Positions 26,394-33,132 of a stretch of DNA of 35,688 nucleotides are shown piece by piece. The notes under the pieces were generated by a model. The model saw nothing but the letters and a program-made list of their open reading frames with translations, did no database searches and had not been told where the DNA came from. The stretch comes from Vulcanimicrobiota bacterium (GTDB lineage: Bacteria > Vulcanimicrobiota > Vulcanimicrobiia > Vulcanimicrobiales > Vulcanimicrobiaceae): positions 1 through 35,688 of the forward strand of contig DAIDGX010000006.1 in NCBI GenBank assembly GCA_027452165.1, written 5' to 3'. Position numbers and translations under genes: made by a program. Numbering within the stretch: the stretch's first letter is position 1; every line of letters starts with the position of its first letter.

Positions 26394-26885
26394 TCAGCGC
26401 GCCACGCCGATCTCCGGTTGACGTTCGGTCGAGAGCGCGAGCGTGGTCGCCGTGGCGCTCACCTGTGGCGATTCGCGAATCGCATCGAGCAGGTCGGCGA
26501 GATCGCGCGAGGTGCGTGCGTGCACCTTCACGAGCAGACACCACTCGCCGGTCACACGGTGGCACTCCTCGATCGCCGCAGCTTCGTTTGAGAGCGCAAG
26601 AACGCTGCGCGCGTGGGCATCGCAGTTGCCGCTCCCGGTACGCACCCAGATAAACGCGAGGATCGGATAGCCGAGCAACTCCCAGTCGAGCGCGATCGTG
26701 TAGCCGACGAGCACGCCCATCCGCTCGAGACGGCGCATGCGATCGCGCACGGCGGGCCGTGAGAGGGCGAGCACGCGTGAGAGTTCCTCGGCGCTGGTGC
26801 GCGCATTGGCGTGCAACGCACGCAGCAACTGCAGATCGATCGCGTCGAGCTTGCGAATCGGCGGGGCGGCGTCAGGTTGGATCAA
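26394..26885 (-). CDS. Lrp/AsnC-family transcriptional regulator
   Basis: 163 aa. The N-terminal winged helix-turn-helix spans about residues 13-62 (LDAIDLQLLRALHANARTS, then LSRPAVRDRMRRLERMGVL, then GYTIALD), followed by a RAM-type ligand-binding domain (PILAFIWVRTG ... IEECHRVTGEWCLLVKVHAR ... SATATTLALS). Lrp/AsnC proteins sense amino acids and control transport and metabolism genes, often their own operon and divergent neighbours. Here it heads a seven-gene minus-strand run of amino-acid and ammonium transport and is divergent from an EamA exporter, the classic arrangement for control of uptake and efflux. An inverted repeat in the 86-base divergent region could be its site. Effector unknown. 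Confidence 0.95.
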   Translation of the reverse strand: MIQPDAAPPIRKLDAIDLQLLRALHANARTSAEELSRVLALSRPAVRDRMRRLERMGVLVGYTIALDWELLGYPILAFIWVRTGSGNCDAHARSVLALSNEAAAIEECHRVTGEWCLLVKVHARTSRDLADLLDAIRESPQVSATATTLALSTERQPEIGVAR

Positions 26886-26937
26886 TTGTGCGCTCCTGTA
26901 ACCCTACGAATCGAAGAATTATCCGGGCGGAACTTAC

Positions 26938-26961
26938 GTATCGGTGGGGATTATACGATAC
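26938..26961. promoter_or_regulatory. Inverted repeat GTATCG-N12-CGATAC in the Lrp/EamA divergent region
   Basis: Two perfect 6-base half sites (26938-26943 and 26956-26961), centres 18 bases apart, lie between the two divergent starts and just ahead of the EamA ATG; a partial third copy, CGATAT, follows at 26968. The spacing suits a dimeric regulator such as the adjacent Lrp/AsnC protein. TTATACGAT within it may also be the EamA -10 region, with no convincing -35. Confidence 0.4.
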
Positions 26962-26971
26962 TCATTTCGAT

Positions 26972-27967
26972 ATGGAAAGTGAGAGCCGCTTCGGCTGGTC
27001 GCGCGCGTTGCCCTGGATCGCCCTGGTTGCGGTGTGGTTTCTGTGGGGCTCCACCTACATCGCCATCCGCGCCGCGGTCGAGACGATCCCGCCATTGCTC
27101 ATGGCCGGCGTCCGCTACGTGATCGCGGGCGGCTCGCTCACGCTCGTGCTTGCGCTTTGGAACCGCTCCTGGCTACGCGCAATCACGCGAGAGCAGTGGA
27201 TCGGCCTTGCGGTGGCGGCGTTTGCGCTGCTCGTCGTCGGCAACGGCTTGCTCTGCATCGAGGAGCAGTACGTACCCGCGGGGCCGGCGGCGCTCGTCGT
27301 GGCCACGACGCCGATCTGGATGATGGTGATCGACGCGATCCTCGATCGTCGCAGCATTCCCAAGCTTGCGCTCGTCGGTCTCGCGCTCGGTTCGCTCGGT
27401 ATCGTCGCGCTCGTCGGCATCCCCGGCGGAGGGATCGCGCCGTTCGCCGCCCTTGCGATTCTCGCTGGTGCCGCATCATGGGCCGCCGGCTCCGTCTTCA
27501 TGCGCCGCAACGCCGGCTCGCATGGAAATCCGCTCGTCCCGGCGCTCGAAATGTTGGCGGGCGGCGTGATGCTGCTGATCGCTGCCCTCCTCACGGGCGA
27601 GACGGCGCACGTCCATCTCGCGGCGATCGCATCGCGCTCGATTGCGGGGTTTTGGTGGCTCGTCGGTCCGGGAGCGATCGTCGGGTACAGCGCCTATGGG
27701 TATGCGGTGCGCACGTTGCCGACGCCGGTCGTCGCAACCTATGCCTACGTCAATCCGATCGTGGCCGTGGTTTTGGGTGCGCTCGTGCTGAGCGAGCCGC
27801 TGACGCCGAACGTGTTGATCGGTGGCGCGACGATCGTGCTCGCGGTTATCGCGATCTTGCGCGCGCCGCGTCAAGCGACGGGCGAACGAGCACCGAGTCG
27901 CGCGGCGAAAAAAAATATCGCGCCAAGCGCCATAACGCCGAACCCGAACAGCGTTTCGAGCGGATAG
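26972..27967 (+). CDS. EamA-family (DMT superfamily) transporter, probable exporter
   Basis: 331 aa from ATG 26972; the frame is open back to 26759, but that part is the antisense of the regulator gene. Ten membrane segments in two EamA halves: WIALVAVWFLWGSTYIAIR and the PPLLMAGVRYVIAGG loop in the first, ASWAAGSVFMRR and TYAYVNPIVAVVLGALVLSEPL in the second, typical of RhaT/YedA-like members. Such proteins often export amino acids or other metabolites. Divergent from the Lrp/AsnC gene, suggesting amino-acid-responsive control. The last 40 or so residues form a hydrophilic tail, and its 3' end overlaps the converging permease gene by 97 bases. Substrate unknown. Confidence 0.9.
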   Translation: MESESRFGWSRALPWIALVAVWFLWGSTYIAIRAAVETIPPLLMAGVRYVIAGGSLTLVLALWNRSWLRAITREQWIGLAVAAFALLVVGNGLLCIEEQYVPAGPAALVVATTPIWMMVIDAILDRRSIPKLALVGLALGSLGIVALVGIPGGGIAPFAALAILAGAASWAAGSVFMRRNAGSHGNPLVPALEMLAGGVMLLIAALLTGETAHVHLAAIASRSIAGFWWLVGPGAIVGYSAYGYAVRTLPTPVVATYAYVNPIVAVVLGALVLSEPLTPNVLIGGATIVLAVIAILRAPRQATGERAPSRAAKKNIAPSAITPNPNSVSSG

Positions 27968-29190
27968 AGCGCAACGCAGGCAGCGAAGATGGTCGCGAGC
28001 GCTGCGAGCACGAGGAGCGTGCTGTAGGGGTGGAATGGGATGCTGAACATCGGCGGGGGCGCGCCCGCCGCGGCATCGCGTTTGCGAAAGATGAAGACCG
28101 CGACTGCGGCAGCCGCGACGAACGCCCACTCAGGAGCCGTCACCCAGCTTACGATTTGCTCGAAGGTGCCGCTCGCGGCGATGATCGCCGCGATTGCGCC
28201 ATGAAGCACGATGGCGACGACCGGAACGCGCGTGCGCGGATGCACCCATGCGACCGGCTTGAACAAGAGGCCGTCGGCAGCCATTTGAAAGTAGATACGG
28301 GGCCCGAGTAAGACGCTGTTGCTCATGTATCCAAGCGTCGAAAGTGCGACGGCGATCGCGATGATGCGGGCACCGGCCGCCCCGAATGCACGCGACATCA
28401 CATCGGCCGCCGGCGTCGCCGTATTGGCAAGACCGTTCACGCCGAGAACGTGCAGACAGCCCACGTTTACGAGTATGTAGATTGCAACGATCGCGGCGGC
28501 AGCGGCGACCAACGCGCGCGGCAAGGTGCGCGCTGGGTCGATCGTCTCACCGCTGATGTACGTGGCGCATTGGAGCCCGTTGTAGGCGAAGAGTACCGGA
28601 AGCATCGCCGCGCCCGCGATGCCCACGAGGCCGATCGGCGACGAGGTCAGGTGCGTGACGAATGCCGTGGGAGCAGCCGCCGGAGCGACGAACCCGGCAA
28701 CGGTCAGCGCACCGATCGCGAGCACTTTGAGCGCGACGAGAATGTTCTGCCACGTACTTCCCTCGCGCACGCCGAGTACGTTGATCGCGGTGACGATCGC
28801 GAGCGTCGCGATCGCGATCGCCTTGGTTGAGGGCGCGTGCGCGCCGAAGAGCGGCACCACGTATCCTGCAAAGAGCACCGCCGCCGCAGCGGTCGCGCCC
28901 GTGTAGGCGATCAGCATCGTCGTCCAGCCGAAGATGAAACCAGCGACCGGATGAAACGCATCGCGGAGGTACGCGTAGAGCCCTCCGCTCTCGGGACGTC
29001 GCGCCGAGAGCTCGGCAAAAACGAAGGCTGCCATCAGCGCAAGCGCGCCGCCCGCGATCCAGCAGCCGAGGATGATGCGGGCGTCGGGCGCGCGATGCGC
29101 GACCACCGCTGGATTGCGAAAGATGCCCGAGCCGATGACCGACCCGATGGCGATCAGCGTGAGGTCAAGTACGCCCAGCCGACGTTGCAA
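27871..29190 (-). CDS. APC-superfamily amino-acid permease (copy 3)
   Basis: About 439 aa. I chose the TTG at 29190: it has AGGG five bases upstream, and the product then begins xQRRLGVLD, aligning with MVRRLGTFD of copy 1; the alternatives are GTG 29196 and ATG 29265, both deeper in the hydrolase gene. TM1 signature LIAIGSVIGSGIFRNP, then FAELSARRPESGGLYAYLRD, FGWTTMLIAYTG, and a C-terminal FGFGVMALGAIFFFAARLG. About twelve membrane segments. It overlaps the preceding hydrolase stop by 26 bases and, at its own 3' end, the converging EamA gene by 97 bases. Probable amino-acid transporter; more divergent from copies 1 and 2 than they are from each other. Confidence 0.92.
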   Translation of the reverse strand: MQRRLGVLDLTLIAIGSVIGSGIFRNPAVVAHRAPDARIILGCWIAGGALALMAAFVFAELSARRPESGGLYAYLRDAFHPVAGFIFGWTTMLIAYTGATAAAAVLFAGYVVPLFGAHAPSTKAIAIATLAIVTAINVLGVREGSTWQNILVALKVLAIGALTVAGFVAPAAAPTAFVTHLTSSPIGLVGIAGAAMLPVLFAYNGLQCATYISGETIDPARTLPRALVAAAAAIVAIYILVNVGCLHVLGVNGLANTATPAADVMSRAFGAAGARIIAIAVALSTLGYMSNSVLLGPRIYFQMAADGLLFKPVAWVHPRTRVPVVAIVLHGAIAAIIAASGTFEQIVSWVTAPEWAFVAAAAVAVFIFRKRDAAAGAPPPMFSIPFHPYSTLLVLAALATIFAACVALYPLETLFGFGVMALGAIFFFAARLGARSPVA

Positions 29191-29929
29191 ATGCACCCTG
29201 CGCAAAGTCCCGCACGATCGTGGTGAACTCCTCTGCGTGACGCAGTGGCGCGGTATGGTCGGCATGACGGATGATGCGCGCGTGCCCTTGCGAGACCCGT
29301 TCGAGAAAGCGACGCTCGTCGAGACGGAAGACGAGGTCGTACTCGCCGTTCACGAACGAAACGGGTTTGCGGTACCGCGCGAGCATCTCGCTGAAGTGCG
29401 CGCCGCGCGCAAGTTGCGAGGTTTGCGCGAGGACCTCGGGGTTGAACGGAATCGCTTGCACGATTTCGACCCATGCTTTCGGCAAGACCATATGCAGCGT
29501 CATCTGCAACGTACGGTCGAGCCACGCTGCCGGCAACCATTCGGCGACGCGTGCGCTCGCGGCATACGGCCACAATTTCCAGCCGTCCAGGTCGAGCGTG
29601 CATCCGGCCAGTACAAGCCCGGCGGTGCGTTCGGGATAAACGGTTGCATACGACATCATCACGTAGCCGCCGAGCGAATAGCCGACGACGATCGGCGGCG
29701 AGGCGCACACCCGCGTGGTTACTTCATCGAGCAACGCGGTGATGCGCGCGGTGACAAACGGTTGATCGGCAAGCGCGCCGTGCCCGGGAAGATCGAGCGT
29801 TACGACGTGAAAGCGATCGACCAGCGCACGCGCGTGACGCGTCCAGATGTCGCGTCCGAGGCGAATGCCGTGGAGAAAGAGGATCGAGGGGTTCGCGCGA
29901 TCCCCGAACTCAGTGTACGCCGGTTGCAA
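29165..29929 (-). CDS. Alpha/beta-fold hydrolase
   Basis: 254 aa. A TTG start at 29929 with AAGG six bases upstream overlaps the end of the dehydrogenase gene by 20 bases. The classic fold motifs are visible: oxyanion strand ILFLHGIRLGRDIW, LDLPGHG, nucleophile elbow GYSLGG with S85, acid D198 (NGEYDLVF) and H225 (ADHTAPL), giving a complete catalytic triad. No signal peptide, so cytosolic. Substrate unknown: the family includes esterases, lactonases and haloperoxidase-like enzymes. Translationally linked with the zinc dehydrogenase upstream and the permease downstream, which suggests a small catabolic or detoxification unit acting on an imported compound; this is inference. Confidence 0.9.
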   Translation of the reverse strand: MQPAYTEFGDRANPSILFLHGIRLGRDIWTRHARALVDRFHVVTLDLPGHGALADQPFVTARITALLDEVTTRVCASPPIVVGYSLGGYVMMSYATVYPERTAGLVLAGCTLDLDGWKLWPYAASARVAEWLPAAWLDRTLQMTLHMVLPKAWVEIVQAIPFNPEVLAQTSQLARGAHFSEMLARYRKPVSFVNGEYDLVFRLDERRFLERVSQGHARIIRHADHTAPLRHAEEFTTIVRDFAQGAFATSAGRT

Positions 29930-30956
29930 GAACGACCTTCACGGCCGTGCGTTCGTCCATCGCACGGTAGCCGTCGGTAACGCGATCGAGCGGTAACGAA
30001 AGGTCGAAGACGCGCGAGGGGTCGATCGCTCCGCTCATCACGTGCGCCATCAGCGTCTCCATGTATGCGCGCGTCGGCGCGAGCGCGCCGCGCAACGCCA
30101 CGTTCTTGAGAAAAAGCTCGCGCATCGGTGGCGTCTTCACGTTGTGCGGCACGCCGACGAAGCTTACCGTGCCGCCCGGACGAGCCACCGCGACCGCGAG
30201 GTCCATGCTCTCCTGATTGCCGACGGCCTCCACGACCGCCGTCGCGCCGCCCCGTGTGAGCTCGACGATCTGCGCGTCAACGGTCGCATCATGTGAGTTG
30301 AAGGTGTGGGTGGCGCCGAAGGCCTGCGCGAGTGCGAGCCGCGCGTCGTTGTGTCCGACCGCGATCACGCGCTCCGCGCCGATGACGCGCGCCGCCGAGA
30401 GCACCCCGCAGAGGCCGACCGCGCCGTCGCCGACTACGACGATCGTTCCGCCGCGCTGCGCCTGCGCGCTCACGACGCCGTGGTGCCCGGTCCCCATCAC
30501 GTCGCAGAGCGCGAGTGCCGAGGCGAGTTTTCGTTCGTCGTGCTCCATCCCGGGCGCCATCTTCACGAGCGTGCCGTCCGCGTTGGGCACGCGCACCGCT
30601 TCGGCCTGGCCGCCGTTGGCGTCGTCACCCCAGTTGGCCATATGCACGCACGACGTTTGCAGGCCGGCGTGACAGTACTCGCACGTACCGTCGCTCGAGA
30701 CAAAGGGCGCGATCACGTAATCGCCCTTTGCGAGCGTGCGGACCTCGCTGCCGAGCTCTTCGACGATGCCGATGAACTCGTGGCCGGTGCGCTCGCCGGG
30801 TTCCCACCGCGTGACGCCGCGGTAAAACCAAAGGTCGGATCCGCAGATCGCCGCACGCACGACGCGAACGATCGCATCGGTTGGCGTTTTGATCCGGGGA
30901 TCGGGAACGGACTCGAGACGGACGTCGCGGACGCCGTGATAGACGGTGGCCTTCAT
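29910..30956 (-). CDS. Zinc-dependent alcohol dehydrogenase (MDR superfamily)
   Basis: 348 aa from ATG 30956, with AGAGG five bases upstream; the open frame continues to 30980 without support. Catalytic zinc site: C38 (AAICGSDLW), H59-E60 (GERTGHEF). The structural zinc lobe reads D89-x2-C92-x2-C95-x7-C103, so only three of the usual four Cys are present, with Asp or Ser in the first place; this pattern occurs in some related enzymes. Rossmann fold: VVVGDGAVGLCGVLSAARVI, then VGHN. It probably oxidises an alcohol with NAD(P), substrate unknown. Starts 7 bases after the regulator stop and overlaps the hydrolase gene, so it is in the operon headed by the second HD-GYP protein. Confidence 0.92.
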   Translation of the reverse strand: MKATVYHGVRDVRLESVPDPRIKTPTDAIVRVVRAAICGSDLWFYRGVTRWEPGERTGHEFIGIVEELGSEVRTLAKGDYVIAPFVSSDGTCEYCHAGLQTSCVHMANWGDDANGGQAEAVRVPNADGTLVKMAPGMEHDERKLASALALCDVMGTGHHGVVSAQAQRGGTIVVVGDGAVGLCGVLSAARVIGAERVIAVGHNDARLALAQAFGATHTFNSHDATVDAQIVELTRGGATAVVEAVGNQESMDLAVAVARPGGTVSFVGVPHNVKTPPMRELFLKNVALRGALAPTRAYMETLMAHVMSGAIDPSRVFDLSLPLDRVTDGYRAMDERTAVKVVLATGVH

Positions 30957-30963
30957 GCCCTCT

Positions 30964-32070
30964 TTAACTCGCCTGGGCATCTCCTTGTTGCGCCTCGTGT
31001 ACCACGCGCGAGATTTCGGAGAGGGCGCCGCGCACCGCGGTGACCACGGTCGGATCGTAGGCCGTTCCCGAGCCCTGCTCCACGAGGGTCATGGCTTGTG
31101 CGAGGGTGTGCGCCGCGCGATCGCCGCGCGGACGAATCAGCGCGGCAAGCGCATCCGCGACGGCGACGATGCGGCCCATGATCGGAATCTGCGAGCCGCG
31201 GAGTTTGCGTGGATAGCCCGAGCCGTCGAAGCGTTCGTGATGCGTCTGCGCGATGATGCGAGCCGCCCGGATCACCGGGTTCTCGATGCCGGCGAGCAGG
31301 CGCGCACCCGCATCCGGATGCGTGTCGATCGTGACGCGATCGGCCGAGGTCGCGGGTTGCCGCGCCTCGAGGATGCGTTGCGGAATCCCGACCTTGCCGA
31401 TGTCGTAGATGCGCGCCGCTTCGCCGAGCGTCGCCAGTTCGTCGGGCGTTAGCTTGAGTTCGCGTCCGAGCGCGGTTGCGATCTTCGATGCGAGATCTTG
31501 ATGATCGATGATCGTGCGGTCGTGCAGCGCCGCGACCTGCAGCATGATGTCGATCATCGACGCCGCCTCGGTCACGGGCGTCGTTTGGGTCTGCGCGGGC
31601 GGCGCGGATGCGTTCGTTGACGTAGGATCGGGTGCGGCGCGGTCGACCGGGCCGCGCATCGAGACCTCGCGCAGGCGTGCATGCAAATCGGCTCGTTCGC
31701 GCGCCGCATCGACGATGCGCATCGCGTGCACGAGAAACTCCGATGGATTGATCGGCTTTTCCAGATAGGCGTACACGTTCAAGTCGAAGGCGGAACGGCG
31801 CAAATCGCGATCGTCGCGATTTGCGGTCGTAAAGATGACCGGTGTGACGTCGCGATTGGGGAGTAGCCGCATCCGGCGCAGAAAATCGACGCCCGCCATA
31901 TCGGCGATGGTGCTGTTGATCACGATGAAGATCGGATCGACACCGCCGAGCCAATGCAGCGCCTCGGTCGCCTTCTTGAAACAGATCGGTTCGATCTCGG
32001 CGATGCGCCGCAGAATCTGCGTGAATCCCGCGAGCGACGCCTCTTGTTCGTCAACGACGGCTACGTGCAC
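30964..32070 (-). CDS. Pseudo-receiver response regulator with variant HD-GYP domain
   Basis: 368 aa from GTG 32070, which has GGAGGG six bases upstream; sequence further upstream in this frame is the antisense of the divergent gene. Receiver domain, residues 3-120: acidic pair D7-E8, T81/T82 and K105 kept, but the phospho-acceptor position is N52 (FIVINSTIADMAG). A Pro/Thr-rich linker covers about 140-168. HD-GYP-type domain, 170-340: early His H190, Y222-D223-I-G-K (Tyr for the His of HD), H251, HHERFDGSGYP at 277-287, AVADALAAL. Without the Asp, normal phosphorylation is unlikely; the Tyr replaces a metal ligand, so phosphodiesterase activity is uncertain. It heads the dehydrogenase-hydrolase-permease operon and has no adjacent kinase. 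Confidence 0.88.
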   Translation of the reverse strand: MHVAVVDEQEASLAGFTQILRRIAEIEPICFKKATEALHWLGGVDPIFIVINSTIADMAGVDFLRRMRLLPNRDVTPVIFTTANRDDRDLRRSAFDLNVYAYLEKPINPSEFLVHAMRIVDAARERADLHARLREVSMRGPVDRAAPDPTSTNASAPPAQTQTTPVTEAASMIDIMLQVAALHDRTIIDHQDLASKIATALGRELKLTPDELATLGEAARIYDIGKVGIPQRILEARQPATSADRVTIDTHPDAGARLLAGIENPVIRAARIIAQTHHERFDGSGYPRKLRGSQIPIMGRIVAVADALAALIRPRGDRAAHTLAQAMTLVEQGSGTAYDPTVVTAVRGALSEISRVVHEAQQGDAQAS

Positions 32071-32121
32071 GGTGGTCCCTCCGGCGGTTGCTGGGACTTC
32101 GCGGCCACGGGTGCGAACGTC

Positions 32122-32667
32122 ATGCACATGCTGATTGTTGCAATGCTCCTCTCCACGATCTTCGGCCATCAGACCGTGGCACAACTGTCGCCCTCTTCGC
32201 CGTCGCAGGTGCCCCTTGCTGCAAGCGCGCCCGACGCCCAAACCCTCAACACCGGCGCCTGTCTCGACTCGCCGCGCGCGGTGCCGCTCGTGCTGGAGCC
32301 CCCGGCCGTGCGCAGCCAGCAGATCGTGCGCATCGACAAAGTGGTCTCGTTGCAGACCAACATCGAGAACGAGGTGATCGGCTTTTTGTACACGCTGCAG
32401 GACGGCACGACGTGGCTCGGTCAGCGAACCCCCGACTACATGTCCGCGGCCGACGCCCGCGCGATCAACGAGGTGCTCTCGTCCACCCACATGCCCGATC
32501 AACCGCTCAAGGCCTTCCCCCCGACCATGAAGTATGGCGTGGCCACGAAGTACCAGCAGTTCTTTCGCGTGCAGATCCCGGCGGCGGCGCTGAGCGCCCT
32601 GCAGATTCGCCTCGATGCCTGCGTGGCGTGGCCTCCTGGCCGCTCGCTTCCCGACCCGAGCATGTAG
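32122..32667 (+). CDS. Small exported protein of unknown function
   Basis: 181 aa. ATG 32122 begins a signal peptide (MHMLIVAMLLSTIFGHQTVA, cleavage near VAQ); an ATG two codons later is an alternative, and the frame is open further upstream only as the antisense of the regulator. The mature part begins with a Ser/Pro-rich stretch, then a single globular-looking domain (RIDKVVSLQTNIENEVIGFL, YTLQDGTTWLGQRTPDY) with two Cys (GACLDS and LDACVAW) that may pair in the periplasm. I do not recognise the family. Its start is 51 bases from the divergent regulator start. The ribosome site is weak. Confidence 0.65.
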   Translation: MHMLIVAMLLSTIFGHQTVAQLSPSSPSQVPLAASAPDAQTLNTGACLDSPRAVPLVLEPPAVRSQQIVRIDKVVSLQTNIENEVIGFLYTLQDGTTWLGQRTPDYMSAADARAINEVLSSTHMPDQPLKAFPPTMKYGVATKYQQFFRVQIPAAALSALQIRLDACVAWPPGRSLPDPSM

Positions 32668-32690
32668 GGGCGGGGGCAACGTTCCGGGAA

Positions 32691-32717
32691 TTAGCAGAGT
32701 GCGCATCCGAGTGCCAG
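32691..32717 (+). promoter_or_regulatory. CIRCE-like element upstream of hsp20-lon
   Basis: TTAGCAGAG, a 9-base spacer, then GAGTGCCAG. Against the CIRCE consensus (TTAGCACTC-N9-GAGTGCTAA, bound by the heat-shock repressor HrcA) I count 13 of 18 positions identical with the exact spacing, 23 bases ahead of the hsp20 ATG. The alternative reading is a direct repeat of GAGTGC with a 12-base period (32697 and 32709). The left inner arm is poor, so the call is tentative. Confidence 0.4.
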
Positions 32718-32739
32718 GACTGCGGGTTTAACACAGGGC

Positions 32740-33129
32740 ATGGACTTTGTCGTGAGGCCCCGCGTGGGCTTTGAGCCGAATGCCGATGTCGTGGTCGATG
32801 AAGAGCACGGGCAGATGGTCGTGGCGGTCGAGGTGGCCGGCGCCGATCCGGAGAGCTTGCGGGTCGCCGTTGACGACCGCTATCTCACGATCACGGGCGT
32901 GCGCCGGGAATCGACCGGGATTCACCGCGGCTCATTCGTGCAAAAAGAGATCGCGTACGGACCGTTCGCCAAGCACATCCGCCTGCCGATCGCCGTGGAT
33001 TTCCTCGGCGACGCGCACGCGAGCTACGCTGACGGCTTGCTCGTCATCGCCCTGCCCGTATCGCCGACGGCCCACCTGCCGACGACGCGCACCGAGATTC
33101 GTATGATCGTGAAGAGGACGCTTTCCTAA
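32740..33129 (+). CDS. Small heat shock protein, Hsp20/alpha-crystallin family
   Basis: 129 aa, ATG 32740 with AGGG just upstream. The alpha-crystallin domain fills most of the protein: MVVAVEVAGADPESLRVAVD (the 'pgv...i.v.v.' opening strands), YLTITGVRRES, then GSFVQKEIAYGPFAKHIRLP and the A-x-x-x-G-L-L motif as ASYADGLLVIALPV. The N- and C-terminal arms are short and a clear I-x-I tail motif is not obvious, although TEIRMIV could serve. Small Hsps bind unfolding proteins without ATP. It lies 3 bases ahead of lon in what must be one operon, so holdase and protease are co-expressed, probably under heat-shock control via the element at 32691. Confidence 0.93.
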   Translation: MDFVVRPRVGFEPNADVVVDEEHGQMVVAVEVAGADPESLRVAVDDRYLTITGVRRESTGIHRGSFVQKEIAYGPFAKHIRLPIAVDFLGDAHASYADGLLVIALPVSPTAHLPTTRTEIRMIVKRTLS

Positions 33130-33132
33130 ACC

